A stretch of DNA of 64,000 nucleotides from positions 62,001-126,000 of the forward strand of contig NZ_KQ948156.1 of the NCBI RefSeq assembly GCF_001513955.1, read 5' to 3'. Shown here piece by piece: positions 16,071 through 24,958 of the stretch (position 1 is the first letter of the stretch; each line of letters starts with the position of its first letter). This stretch comes from Streptomyces pseudovenezuelae. GTDB taxonomy: Bacteria; Actinomycetota; Actinomycetes; Streptomycetales; Streptomycetaceae. Under the pieces are notes generated by a model. It did not search any database, was not told the origin of the DNA, and worked only from the letters and a program-made list of their open reading frames with translations. The translations under genes and the position numbers were made by a program.

Positions 16071-18299
16071 ATGCCCAGTTCGATCAACAGACGTCAGTTC
16101 CTGGCCGGTGCCACCTGCGTGGCCGCGACAGCCGTCGCGGGGGGAGTGTTCGGCGCCGGCAGTGCGCAAGCCGCTCCCAGCACCTACACACCCACATGGA
16201 GTTCGGTGAACCAGCACCCGCCCGCCCCGGAGTGGTTCCAGGACGCCAAGTTCGGCATCTACTTCCACTGGGGTGTCTTCAGCGTCCCGGCGTACGACAA
16301 CGAGTGGTACCCGCGCAACATGTACATCGGCGGGAGCAACGCCAACACGCACCACATCGCGACCTACGGCGACCCCTCGGTGTGGCCGTACCACAACTTC
16401 ATCAACGGAGCGAACGACAAGGCGGGCAACTTCAACCAGTTCGCGCCCAGACTCAAGTCCGCCGGTGGGAAGTTCGACCCCGACGAGTGGGCCCAGCTCT
16501 TCGTCGACGCCGGAGCGAAGTTCGCCGGACCCGTCGCGGAGCACCACGACGGGTACTCCATGTGGGACTCCCAGTCCAACGAGTGGAACTCGGTCGCCAA
16601 GGGCCCCAAGCTCGACCTGCTGAAGCTGTTCACCACGGCGATCCGCGCCAAGAACCTCAAGCTGCTGGTGGCGATGCACCACGCCTACCACTTCAACGGC
16701 TTCTACGACCACGTGCCCGCCCAGAGCGACCCGAGCCTGAAGAAGTTCTACGGACAACTGGGTGCCACCGCGGAGAACCAGCTCTGGTACGACAAGCTCA
16801 AGGAAGTCATCGACCGCTCCCAACCGGACATCCTCTGGCAGGACTTCAAGCTGGACGCGGTCGACGAGACGCAGCGCCTGAACTTCCTGTCGTACTACTA
16901 CAACCAGGCCAACTCCTGGGGCAAAGAGGTCGTCGCCACCTACAAGGACGGCTTCGACGGCCACGGCGAGGTCTTCGACTACGAGCGCGGCGGCCCCGCG
17001 GACCTGACCGCCCCGTACTGGCTGACCGACGACAGCATCTCCAGCTCCAGTTGGTGCTACACCCAGGGGATCGGCTACTACAGCATCCAGCAGATGCTGC
17101 ACTCCCTGATCGACCGCGTCAGCAAGAACGGCAACGTGCTGCTGAACATCGCGCCGATGGCCGACGGCACCATTCCCCAGGCGCAGAAGGACATCCTGCT
17201 CGGCATCGGCGACTACCTGAAGCGCTTCGGGGAGTCGGTGTACGGGACCCGGGCATGGACGCAGTACGGCGAGGGACCCACCCGGATGGGCGGCGGCTCG
17301 TTCACCGCCCCGCTCGTCGGCACCGCCCAGGACATCCGCTTCACGCGCAGCAAGGACAACACCGTTCTGTACGCCACCGTCCTCGGCTGGCCCGGCAGTT
17401 CACTGAAGATCAAGACCCTGGGCTCGGACCGCATCAGCCTCTCCTCGCTCGCCTCGGTGAAGCTGCTCGGCTCGACGGCCGGCACCTACATCGACCTGGC
17501 CGCACCGAGCCAGGACTCCTCCGGGCTGACCGTGACGCTGCCCTCCTCGGCGCCGTACACCGCGGGCGCCTACGTCCTCAAGCTCACCTTCTCGGGCCGG
17601 ATCCCCCCGCTGCGTCCCGCGGTCGGCGCCGTGGTCTACGGGGACGTGAACTACTCCGCGAAGTACGCGGTGCTCGGCCCGGGCACCTACACGGCCGACC
17701 AACTGGCGCTGGCCGGAGTGGACGCGCAGAGCATCTCCTCCCTGAAGCCGGCGGCCGGGAACCAGGTCGTCGCCTACAGCGGTGACAACTTCACCGGCAC
17801 CTCCTGGACGTTCACCGCCGACAACCCCGACCTCAGGGTCACCGGTCAGAACGACCAGATCACCTCCCTGAAGGTGCAGTTCGATCCGTCCGCCTACTTC
17901 CGCATCACCAACGTCACCGACGGTCTCGCCCTGGACAGCGGCGGGAACGTCGCCTCGGGCTCCAATCTGAAGCAGTACACATGGGACGGCAGCCCCAACC
18001 TCCAGTGGCAGCTCGTGGAGGTCGGCGGCGGCTACTACAAGCTGGTCAACCGGACCAACGGCATGGTCGCCGACGGCTGGGGCGCCACGTCCGGCTCCGC
18101 GGCCCGGCAGGCGGCGTGGACCGGCAACAACAACCAGCAGTGGACCGTCACCCACCGCGGCGAGGGCATGTGCACCATCGCCAACCGGGCCACCGGTCTC
18201 GTCCTGGACGGCGGCGGCAACGTGGCCTCCGGCTCCGTCACCAAGCAGTGGACCTACGACAGCAGCACCAATCTGCTGTGGACCTTCACCGCCCAGTGA
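16071..18299 (+). CDS. Secreted alpha-L-fucosidase, GH29 + crystallin-like + ricin-type lectin domains
   Basis: A 742-residue Tat-exported glycosidase. The signal peptide has NRRQFLAGATCVAATAVAGG. The GH29 barrel spans about 45-420, with the nucleophile predicted at D258 (ILWQDFKLD) and the conserved EHHDGYSMWDS. A beta-sandwich follows, then a beta/gamma-crystallin-like module (about 523-605, VVYGDVNYSAKYAVLGPGTY) and a ricin-B lectin domain (about 607-742). The ATG at 16071 has AGGGA upstream and sets the RR motif at residue 7. Domain make-up differs from the fucosidase at 6660, so the two may take different fucosylated polymers. It is divergent from a GntR regulator and convergent with the fucose operon. 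Confidence 0.93.
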   Translation: MPSSINRRQFLAGATCVAATAVAGGVFGAGSAQAAPSTYTPTWSSVNQHPPAPEWFQDAKFGIYFHWGVFSVPAYDNEWYPRNMYIGGSNANTHHIATYGDPSVWPYHNFINGANDKAGNFNQFAPRLKSAGGKFDPDEWAQLFVDAGAKFAGPVAEHHDGYSMWDSQSNEWNSVAKGPKLDLLKLFTTAIRAKNLKLLVAMHHAYHFNGFYDHVPAQSDPSLKKFYGQLGATAENQLWYDKLKEVIDRSQPDILWQDFKLDAVDETQRLNFLSYYYNQANSWGKEVVATYKDGFDGHGEVFDYERGGPADLTAPYWLTDDSISSSSWCYTQGIGYYSIQQMLHSLIDRVSKNGNVLLNIAPMADGTIPQAQKDILLGIGDYLKRFGESVYGTRAWTQYGEGPTRMGGGSFTAPLVGTAQDIRFTRSKDNTVLYATVLGWPGSSLKIKTLGSDRISLSSLASVKLLGSTAGTYIDLAAPSQDSSGLTVTLPSSAPYTAGAYVLKLTFSGRIPPLRPAVGAVVYGDVNYSAKYAVLGPGTYTADQLALAGVDAQSISSLKPAAGNQVVAYSGDNFTGTSWTFTADNPDLRVTGQNDQITSLKVQFDPSAYFRITNVTDGLALDSGGNVASGSNLKQYTWDGSPNLQWQLVEVGGGYYKLVNRTNGMVADGWGATSGSAARQAAWTGNNNQQWTVTHRGEGMCTIANRATGLVLDGGGNVASGSVTKQWTYDSSTNLLWTFTAQ

Positions 18300-18322
18300 G
18301 ACCGGCGCGCAGGCGCTGAACG

Positions 18323-18362
18323 GAGGTGTCGCCCGGACGGAGAACCGTCCGGGCGACACCTC
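18323..18362. terminator. Perfect 18-bp hairpin terminator
   Basis: Perfect 18-bp arms around an AGAA loop, located between the convergent fucosidase and GntR genes. It can serve both strands and closes the long minus-strand fucose operon. Confidence 0.9.
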
Positions 18363-18398
18363 GCTCTCGTCGACGCGGTGCGGGCGTCGCTGTCTGTC

Positions 18399-19118
18399 TC
18401 AGCCATCGGATCCCGTCATCGGCAGGGCCTGTGTGGACTCCAGGTGCTCGCGCAGCCACCGCTCGGTGTTGTCGACATGCACCAGAGCCGCGGCATGGCT
18501 CAAGAAGGCGTCACGCGTGGCCAGCGCCGCGTAGATCGCCTCGTGCTCCGCGAGGGTGCGGGCCGCCGCACGGGTGTCCACCAGACCGCGCCAGATCCGG
18601 ACGCGCAGGGTGCGGCCCGAGATGCCTTCGAGCAGCGCGATCAGCGTTTCGTTGCCCGTGACGTCGACGATGGCCCGGTGGAACGCCACGTCGTGCGCGT
18701 TGAGGCGCTCGACGTCGTCGCGCGCCTCGCGCATGGCGTCCAGATGCCGCTTCACCTCGGCCAGTCCGTCGTCCGACAGCCGGGCGACGGCCAGGGCGGT
18801 GGCGGCGGGTTCGAGCAGGCGCCGCACCTCCATGAGGTCCAGTACGGCAGTGGGGTCGCCCTGGAGCAGTTCCACCGCGCCGCCGAGGCCTTCGAAGAGC
18901 AGGCTCGGCTGCAGGCTGGTGACATACGTGCCGTCGCCCCGTCTGATCTCCAGGACACGCGCCACGGCCAGGGCCTTCACCGCCTCGCGCGCGAGGTTGC
19001 GGGAGAGCCCGAGCTGGGCGGCCAACTCCGGTTCGGGGGGCAGTTTCGCCCCCGGAGGCAGAGCCCCGGAGGCGATGAGTGCGCGGATCTGTGTGATCGC
19101 CTTGTCGGTCAGGGACAC
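18399..19118 (-). CDS. GntR-family regulator, FCD type (paralogue 2, last gene of fucose operon)
   Basis: A 239-residue FadR-subfamily regulator, nearly colinear with the protein at 15031-15732 (same HTH PPEPELAAQLGLSRNLAREA and same FCD residues LNAHDVAFHR, NTERWLREHL). The start is a GTG at 19118 after GAGAGGAG; it overlaps the end of the AKR gene by 10 bp. As the terminal gene of the operon it would provide feedback control. It is probably a repressor released by a pathway intermediate. Which of the two paralogues controls which promoter cannot be told from sequence. Confidence 0.9.
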   Translation of the reverse strand: MSLTDKAITQIRALIASGALPPGAKLPPEPELAAQLGLSRNLAREAVKALAVARVLEIRRGDGTYVTSLQPSLLFEGLGGAVELLQGDPTAVLDLMEVRRLLEPAATALAVARLSDDGLAEVKRHLDAMREARDDVERLNAHDVAFHRAIVDVTGNETLIALLEGISGRTLRVRIWRGLVDTRAAARTLAEHEAIYAALATRDAFLSHAAALVHVDNTERWLREHLESTQALPMTGSDG

Positions 19119-20140
19119 CCCGGACTCCTCTCACCCGGTGCGAGGACACCGGCGCCGTCGGCGAAGGGGGTGTCGGGTCGGAGCAGGCCTCGGGAGCGCA
19201 GATCGTGCCAGAGGCCCGGGGGAAGGTCCTGCCGGTGCAGTCGCGCGTTGCGCCGGACCTGTACGGGGTCACGCATGCCGAGGGTGACGTTGAGGACGCT
19301 GGGGTGGGTGAGGGGGAAGGTGATGGCGGCGGCCGGCAGGGTGGTGCCGTGGGCCTCGCAGACGTCGGCGATGGCACGCGCGCGGTCGACTAGCTCGGGC
19401 GGGGCGGCCTGGTAGTCGTACTTCATGCCTTCGGTGGGGCGGTCGCGCGAGAGCAGGCCGGAGTTGAAGACGCCGACGGCCACGACGCCCTTGCCGTGTT
19501 CCTGAGCGGCGGGCAGGACGTCGTCCAGGCCCGACTGGTCGAGGAGGGTGTAGCGGCCGGCCAGCATCACCACGTCGGCGGCGGTCTCTCGCAGGAAGCG
19601 GGCGAGCATGGCGGACTGGTTCATGCCGGCGCCGATCGCACCGATGACGCCCTGGTCGCGCAGCGCGGCGAGGGCGGGCATGGCTTCGTCGGCGGCCTGT
19701 CGCCAGTGGTCGTCGGGGTCATGGAGGTAGACGATGTCGAGCCGGTCCAGGCCGGTGCGGGTGAGGGTGTCGTCGATGGAGCGCAGGATGCCGTCACGGC
19801 TGAAGTCCCACTGGCGGCGCAGGTCGTCACGGACGACGAAACCCTCGGTGTCGACGCCCTGCGGGTGCTCGTTGGGGACGAGGAGGCGGCCGGCCTTGGA
19901 GGAGATGACGTACTGGTCGCGGGGGCGGTCGCGCAGGGCGGCGCCCAGCCGGTGTTCGGACAGGCCCAGGCCGTAGTGCGGAGCGGTGTCGTAATAGCGG
20001 ATGCCCGCGTCCCAGGCGGTGTCCAGGGCGGCGGCCGCGTCCTCGGCGGTGGTGGAGCGGTAGAGGTTGCCGATGACGGAGGCGCCGAAGCCGAGCTCGG
20101 TGAGCTCCACGGCGGTGCGGGGGATCTTTCGGCGGTGCAA
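19109..20140 (-). CDS. Aldo/keto reductase, L-fucose (D-threo-aldose) 1-dehydrogenase-like
   Basis: A 343-residue AKR that starts RRKIPRTAVELTELGFGASVIGNLYR, like D-threo-aldose 1-dehydrogenases, which oxidise L-fucose to L-fucono-lactone. Tetrad residues are visible in YYDTAPHYGLGLSE, SSKAGR and VYLHDPDD. The preferred start is TTG at 20140, preceded by AGGAG at good spacing; an ATG at 20176 overlapping the kinase gene would add 12 residues. It sits inside the fucose operon with a lactonase and fuconate dehydratase, which supports the first oxidative step. The cofactor is not determined. Confidence 0.85.
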   Translation of the reverse strand: MHRRKIPRTAVELTELGFGASVIGNLYRSTTAEDAAAALDTAWDAGIRYYDTAPHYGLGLSEHRLGAALRDRPRDQYVISSKAGRLLVPNEHPQGVDTEGFVVRDDLRRQWDFSRDGILRSIDDTLTRTGLDRLDIVYLHDPDDHWRQAADEAMPALAALRDQGVIGAIGAGMNQSAMLARFLRETAADVVMLAGRYTLLDQSGLDDVLPAAQEHGKGVVAVGVFNSGLLSRDRPTEGMKYDYQAAPPELVDRARAIADVCEAHGTTLPAAAITFPLTHPSVLNVTLGMRDPVQVRRNARLHRQDLPPGLWHDLRSRGLLRPDTPFADGAGVLAPGERSPGCP

Positions 20141-20162
20141 GGGGTGCTCCTGAAAGGGTCGT

Positions 20163-21200
20163 TCAGCGTCGGACATGTGCCGTGGCGCCCGCGAGGAGCG
20201 CTTCGACCTCGGCGAGAGTGGCCATGGAGACATCGCCGGGCGTGGTCATGGTGAGGGCGCCGTGGGCGGTGCCGTAGGCGAGGGCGCGCTCCAGTCCGGC
20301 CCCGGTGAGCAGCCCGTAGATGAGGCCGGAGGCGAAACCGTCACCGGAGCCGATGCGGTCCAGGACCTGCAGACCGGGCATGCGGGGGCCGTGCACCAGC
20401 CCGTTCTCGGACGACCAGGCGAGCGAGGACCAGTCGTTGACCCCGGCCGAGGGCACCTCGCGCAGGGTGGTCGCCAGCACCGTCGCCCGCGGCAGCCGGG
20501 AGGCGACCGAGGCGAGCGCGTCGGGCACCTCGTCGTCGGTCAGCCGCACGGCACCCGGCTGCGGGCCCGCGAGTCCCAGCGCGCCCACGACGACGTCGGC
20601 GTGCCGGGCCAGACGCAGGTCGATCTCGCGGGCACGGTCGGCGCCGCCCCGGCCGTCCCAGAGACTGGGCCGGTAGTTGGGGTCGTAGGAGACGGTGACG
20701 CCGTGGCGGCGGGCGGCCGCCATGGCCTCGTCGGCGACGTCCACGGTGGTGTCGGACAGCCCGGCGAAGATGCCGCCGGTGTGGAACCAGCGCACCCCGG
20801 CCGAGAACACCGCGTCCCAGTCGACGTCGCCCTTGCCCAGCTGGGAGACGGCCGTGTGCCCGCGGTCGCTGACGCCCAGGGCGCCGCGGATGCCGAAGCC
20901 GCGCTCGACGAAGTTCAGGCCGTTGCGTGCCGTGCGCCCCATGCCGTCCGCCGCGACCCAGCGAATGTGCGAGGTGTCGACGCCGCCCTGCAGGATCAGG
21001 TCCTCCACGAGCCGGCCGACCGCGTTGTCGGCGAGAGCGGTGACCACGGCGGTGCGCAGACCGAAGCAGCGGCGCAGTCCGCGGACCACGTTGTACTCGC
21101 CGCCGCCCTCCCACACCTGGAAGCTGCGGGCGGTGCGGATCCGGCCCTCACCGGGGTCGAACCGCAGCATCACCTCGCCCAGGGCGATCACGTCGGTCAT
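20163..21200 (-). CDS. PfkB-family sugar/ketodeoxy-acid kinase (KdgK-like)
   Basis: A 345-residue ribokinase-fold protein. It starts VIALGEVMLRFDPGEGRI with the GGGEYNVVRGL substrate motif, and carries the anion-hole/catalytic DRIGSGDGFASG near the C-terminus. The closest functional group is 2-keto-3-deoxygluconate kinase. Its ATG overlaps the aldolase stop (ATGA at 21197-21200). KDG kinases phosphorylate O6, which 6-deoxy intermediates of L-fucose lack, so its substrate here is a puzzle: it may serve a second sugar acid, use another hydroxyl, or act on a side product. Confidence 0.88.
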   Translation of the reverse strand: MTDVIALGEVMLRFDPGEGRIRTARSFQVWEGGGEYNVVRGLRRCFGLRTAVVTALADNAVGRLVEDLILQGGVDTSHIRWVAADGMGRTARNGLNFVERGFGIRGALGVSDRGHTAVSQLGKGDVDWDAVFSAGVRWFHTGGIFAGLSDTTVDVADEAMAAARRHGVTVSYDPNYRPSLWDGRGGADRAREIDLRLARHADVVVGALGLAGPQPGAVRLTDDEVPDALASVASRLPRATVLATTLREVPSAGVNDWSSLAWSSENGLVHGPRMPGLQVLDRIGSGDGFASGLIYGLLTGAGLERALAYGTAHGALTMTTPGDVSMATLAEVEALLAGATAHVRR

Positions 21201-21826
21201 GCCGCGGCCCTCTCCACTGCCTCGGCGGTGAGCCGACGGATCTCGTCGTACTCTCCGCGTTCGAGGTGGCCGGGGGTGGCGATCCAGCTGCCGCCCACGG
21301 CGAGGACCGAGGGGTGGCCGAGGTAGGCGGCCAGCTGGCCGGGGCCGATCCCGCCGGTCGGCACGAAGCGTGCCTGCGGGAAGGGAGCCGCGAGCGCGCG
21401 GAGCATCCCGGTGCCGCCGAGCGGTTCGGCGGGGAACAGCTTCACCGTGTCGACGCCCGCCTTCAACGCGCGCATCAGCTCGGTCGCCGTCGCCACGCCA
21501 GGCGCGACAGGTACCCCCAACTCGCGTGCCTTGTCGATGACTTCCTCGTCGAATCCGGGCGAGACGAGGAAACGGGCGCCGGCCGCCACGGCCCGTTCCG
21601 CCTGTTCCGCGGTGAGCACGGTCCCGGCGCCGACGGTCAGAGCGCCGTGCGCCGCCATCGCCTTGACGACCTGTTCGGCGTCGGGTGTGCGGAAGGTGAC
21701 CTCCGCACAGCGGGCGCCGCCCGCCGCGAGCGCGTCGGCCAGCGGGCCGGCACTCGCGACGGACGGCACGGTGAGCACGGGCAGGAGACGCGAACCCGCC
21801 AGTACGGCGGCCAGGCCGGTGGTCAT
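21197..21826 (-). CDS. KDPG/KHG-type class I aldolase (Eda-like)
   Basis: A 209-residue 2-dehydro-3-deoxy-(phospho)gluconate aldolase. The Schiff-base lysine lies in DTVKLFPAEPLGG, the catalytic Glu in CAEVTFRTPDA, and phosphate/substrate loops in TGGIGPGQ and VGGSWI. It would cleave a 2-keto-3-deoxy acid to pyruvate plus an aldehyde, for example L-lactaldehyde from 2-keto-3-deoxy-L-fuconate. The ATG at 21826 overlaps the SDR stop by ATGA; an in-frame ATG four codons upstream is an alternative. Confidence 0.9.
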   Translation of the reverse strand: MTTGLAAVLAGSRLLPVLTVPSVASAGPLADALAAGGARCAEVTFRTPDAEQVVKAMAAHGALTVGAGTVLTAEQAERAVAAGARFLVSPGFDEEVIDKARELGVPVAPGVATATELMRALKAGVDTVKLFPAEPLGGTGMLRALAAPFPQARFVPTGGIGPGQLAAYLGHPSVLAVGGSWIATPGHLERGEYDEIRRLTAEAVERAAA

Positions 21827-22584
21827 CGTCCGAGCCATCCGCCGTCGACGGGCAGGGTGGTGCCGTGGATGTAGTCGGAGGCGGGGGAGGCGAGGAAGAC
21901 GGTGGCGCCGGCGAGGTCGTCGGTGCTGCCCCAGCGTCCGGCGGGGATGCGTTCCAGGATGGCCTTGCTGCGGACCGGGTCGTCCTGCAGGGCCTGGGTG
22001 TTGTCGGTGGCGATGTAGCCGGGGGCGAGGGCGTTGACGTTCACGCCGTGCGGGGCCCATTCGTTCGCCAGGGCCTTGGTCAGCCCGGCGATGCCGTGCT
22101 TGGCGGCGGTGTAGCCGGGGACGTTGATGCCGCCCTGGAAACTCAGCAGCGACGCCGTGAAGATGACCTTGCCCTGTCCGCGGTCCACCATGGTGGCACC
22201 CACGGCCCGGGTGAGCGCGAACTGCGCACTGAGGTTGACCTGCAGCACCAACTCCCAGTCCGCGTCGCTGTGCTGGGCGGCCGGGGTGCGGCGGATGGTG
22301 CCGGCGTTGTTGACGAGGATGTCCACCGGTCGTTCCCGGGCGGCGAGATCCTGGCCCAGGGCGTGGACGGCGGCCGGATCGGCGAAGTCGGCGCGGATCG
22401 CCTCGAACGAGCGCCCGGCGGCCAGGATGTCCTTCTCCACCTGACTGCCGGACTCCTCCAGGGTGGCACTGACCCCTACGATGTCGGCGCCGGCCTCGGC
22501 GAGCGCCCGGGCCATCGCCCGGCCGATCCCGCGCCGCGCCCCGGTCACCACGGCGAGCTTCCCGGTGAGGTCGAAGGCGTTCAT
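21823..22584 (-). CDS. SDR dehydrogenase, KduD/2-keto-3-deoxy-L-fuconate dehydrogenase-like
   Basis: A 253-residue classical SDR: cofactor motif VTGARRGIGRAMA, NNAG, catalytic Ser in FTASLLSFQGG and YTAAK. Sequence style is that of KduD/2-deoxy-D-gluconate 3-dehydrogenase. In the Xanthomonas-type L-fucose route an SDR oxidises 2-keto-3-deoxy-L-fuconate, so that step is the best guess. The start and stop both form ATGA overlaps with the neighbouring genes. Confidence 0.87.
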   Translation of the reverse strand: MNAFDLTGKLAVVTGARRGIGRAMARALAEAGADIVGVSATLEESGSQVEKDILAAGRSFEAIRADFADPAAVHALGQDLAARERPVDILVNNAGTIRRTPAAQHSDADWELVLQVNLSAQFALTRAVGATMVDRGQGKVIFTASLLSFQGGINVPGYTAAKHGIAGLTKALANEWAPHGVNVNALAPGYIATDNTQALQDDPVRSKAILERIPAGRWGSTDDLAGATVFLASPASDYIHGTTLPVDGGWLGR

Positions 22585-23624
22585 ACGGCGGCTCCCTGGG
22601 TGTCGTCGGTGCAGTCCACGAGGATCTTCATCACGTCCGCGCCGCCCTCCAGGGCCTCGAACGCGGCCGAGGCCTCGGTCAAGGGCACGACCTTGCTGAT
22701 CAGCCGGTCGGCGGGGACGGTTCCGTCGGCGACCAGGGTCACGGCCCGCTCGAAGTCGCCGCGCTCGTACAACCGGGCACCCACCAGGCTCAGTTCACGC
22801 CAGAAGAAGCGGTGCAGATTCACCTCGCGGGGACGGGAGTGGATCGCCACCAGACACAACCGGCCCCGAACCCCGAGGACATCGACCGCCGTCTCCACCC
22901 CTGCCGCCGCACCCGACACCTCGAAGGCGACGTCCGCGCCGGCCTCGCCGGTCCACTGCTGGACGAGTCCGGTGATGTCGTCGGCGGCCGGGTCCCAGGT
23001 GCTCAGACCCAACTCCCCGGCGAGCAGGCGGCGGTGGGCGTTGAGTTCCACCACCCGCACCTCGGCGCCGGTGGCCCGGGCGACCAGGGCGATGAGGATG
23101 CCGACCGGTCCGCCGCCGACCACGACGACCTTCTCACCCTCCCGCACTCCGGCCCGGCCCACGTCGTGCACCGCGACCGCGGTCGGCTCCACGAGCGCGG
23201 CCCGGTCCAACGGCAGGGATTCGGGCAGCCGGACGAGAGTGGCGGCGGGCACGGTCCAGCGCTGCTGCATCGCGCCGGGCGAGTCGATCCCGATGAAGTC
23301 GAGATGCTGGCAGATGTGCTGGTGACCGGCGAGGCAGGCCGGGCAGGTGCCGTCCCAGCGCAGCGGGACCACGGTGACCGCGTCCCCCGGCTGCCAGCCC
23401 TCCACCCCTTGGCCCACGCGCACGACGCGGCCCGCCATCTCGTGCCCGAGCACGGCGGGCGCCGAGACCCGGGCGTCCATGTCCCCGTGGAAGATGTGCA
23501 GGTCGGTGCCGCAGATGCCGACGTAGGCGGGGGCGAGTTCCACCTCCCCCGGCCCGGGCTCGGAGTCGGCGGCGGGCGCGGTGTCCAGGGTGCGGGCCGA
23601 GGTGTAGCGCACAGCGAGAGTCAT
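22581..23624 (-). CDS. Zinc-dependent MDR dehydrogenase (threonine/sorbitol dehydrogenase-like)
   Basis: A 347-residue medium-chain dehydrogenase. Catalytic zinc ligands are seen in GICGTDLHI and GHEMAGRV, and structural-zinc cysteines in TCPACLAGHQHIC. The Rossmann motif is VVVGGGPVGIL. It starts at ATG 23624, overlapping the FucU gene by ATGA. In this operon it could oxidise a pathway sugar acid or handle lactaldehyde/propanediol; the sequence does not decide between these. Confidence 0.87.
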   Translation of the reverse strand: MTLAVRYTSARTLDTAPAADSEPGPGEVELAPAYVGICGTDLHIFHGDMDARVSAPAVLGHEMAGRVVRVGQGVEGWQPGDAVTVVPLRWDGTCPACLAGHQHICQHLDFIGIDSPGAMQQRWTVPAATLVRLPESLPLDRAALVEPTAVAVHDVGRAGVREGEKVVVVGGGPVGILIALVARATGAEVRVVELNAHRRLLAGELGLSTWDPAADDITGLVQQWTGEAGADVAFEVSGAAAGVETAVDVLGVRGRLCLVAIHSRPREVNLHRFFWRELSLVGARLYERGDFERAVTLVADGTVPADRLISKVVPLTEASAAFEALEGGADVMKILVDCTDDTQGAAV

Positions 23625-24058
23625 CGTGGGGTCAGGGTCCCTTCCGCGCGGACGCCGATGGTCAGCAGCAGGTTGGCGTAGGTACGGGTGTCGCCGGTGA
23701 CGACGGCGAGTGCCAGGTCGGGGGAGCGGGCGGCGTCGTAGAAAGCGAAGCGGTCGAGCGTGTCGACGGGGACCGGTGCCAGTCGGTCGCGGTACTCGGC
23801 GATGGCCGGTGGCTCCGGCTCGCCCTCGGGCGGCACCATCACCTGCGCCGACTCCACGGGCAGGGCGCGCAGCAGCACGTCCAGGACGGTGGTGACGTCG
23901 AGGGTGCCGGGTGCCAGGTTGAGGTGGACGGTTCTGGCCCGTTCTCCGACAGCGGTGCTGGCGGGGTAGTGGCCGTCGGCGAGCAGGACACGGGCGCCGT
24001 GCCCGGCGCCCGCGAGCGCTTCGAGGATGCCGGGGTGCAGCAGTTCGGTCAGCAGCAC
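23621..24058 (-). CDS. fucU: RbsD/FucU-family L-fucose mutarotase
   Basis: A 145-residue RbsD/FucU protein. The N-terminus LLHPGILEALAGAGHGARVLLADGHYPAS contains the conserved His/Asp region, and the C-terminus has FYDAARSPDLALAVVTGDTRTYANLLLTIG. FucU catalyses interconversion of alpha and beta anomers of L-fucose, presenting the anomer used by the dehydrogenase. Length is typical. It lies 12 bp after the lactonase gene and overlaps the MDR gene. Family assignment is strong; the preference for fucose is supported by the neighbours. Confidence 0.9.
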   Translation of the reverse strand: MLLTELLHPGILEALAGAGHGARVLLADGHYPASTAVGERARTVHLNLAPGTLDVTTVLDVLLRALPVESAQVMVPPEGEPEPPAIAEYRDRLAPVPVDTLDRFAFYDAARSPDLALAVVTGDTRTYANLLLTIGVRAEGTLTPR

Positions 24059-24070
24059 GCAGTCCTCTCC

Positions 24071-24958
24071 TTACTTCTCGTTCTCGTGGTCGGTCAGCCG
24101 GTAGAAGGCGGTCGCCGTGTCGCGGAGCACCGCCTGCCTCTCGTGCGGGGAGCAGTCGCCCAGCAGGTGCTCGACCGCTTCGGCCCAGCGGGCCCAGCCG
24201 CCGGCGAGGACGCAGACGGGCCAGTCGGAGCCGAACATCAGCCGCTGGGGGCCGAAGGCGTCGAGCAGGATGTCCCACACCGGGCGGATGTCGTGGAGGG
24301 CCCAGGTGCGGTGGTCGGCCTCGGTGATCAGCCCCGAGACCTTGCACACCGCCTGCGGATGCGCGGCCAGCGCTCGTATTCCGCGTTCCCAGTCGGCGAG
24401 TTCGTGCCGGGCGATGGGCGGCTTGCCGGCGTGGTCGAGGACCAGCGGCAGGCCGGGAAGACGCTCGGCGAGGCGGACCGCCTGGGGGAACTGGTGGCTG
24501 CGGATCAGCACGTCGTAGCCGAGGCCCCGGTCCTGCACGGCGCGCAGGCCCCGCTCGACGGACTCCCGCTGCAGCCACTCGGGGTCGGACTCGCCCTGCA
24601 CCAGGTGGCGCAGGGCTCGCAGATGTCCGCCCCCCGGCGCGGAACGCAGTGCGTCGAGTACGTCGCCGATCGCCGGGGAGGTCAGGTCCGCCCAGCCGAC
24701 CACCGCCCCGATCAGGGGCTCTTGGCCGGCAAGGGCGAGCAGTTCCACCGTCTCCTCCACGGAGGCCACGCACTGCACGACCACCGTGCTCGTCAACGAC
24801 CGCCCTGCGAGGGGCCGTTCGGCGGCCCGGCGCAGGTCCTCGATGCCGTGGCTGCGGCGGATCGGCTCGTGGCCGGGTGCGTCGAGCCAGGGCTGAGGAC
24901 GCTGGTCCAGGTCCCAGACGTGGTGGTGGGCGTCGACCAGGGGGAGGACGTCAGACAC
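24071..24958 (-). CDS. Amidohydrolase-2 family lactonase, probable L-fucono-lactonase
   Basis: A 295-residue TIM-barrel hydrolase of the amidohydrolase_2 group. The metal site starts with VDAHHHVWDL, with later His (LDHAGKPP) and Asp (FGSDWPVC) ligands. COG3618-type lactonases hydrolyse L-fuconolactone to L-fuconate, which matches the adjacent fuconate dehydratase gene. Its ATG overlaps that gene's stop by 8 bp. Confidence 0.88.
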   Translation of the reverse strand: MSDVLPLVDAHHHVWDLDQRPQPWLDAPGHEPIRRSHGIEDLRRAAERPLAGRSLTSTVVVQCVASVEETVELLALAGQEPLIGAVVGWADLTSPAIGDVLDALRSAPGGGHLRALRHLVQGESDPEWLQRESVERGLRAVQDRGLGYDVLIRSHQFPQAVRLAERLPGLPLVLDHAGKPPIARHELADWERGIRALAAHPQAVCKVSGLITEADHRTWALHDIRPVWDILLDAFGPQRLMFGSDWPVCVLAGGWARWAEAVEHLLGDCSPHERQAVLRDTATAFYRLTDHENEK

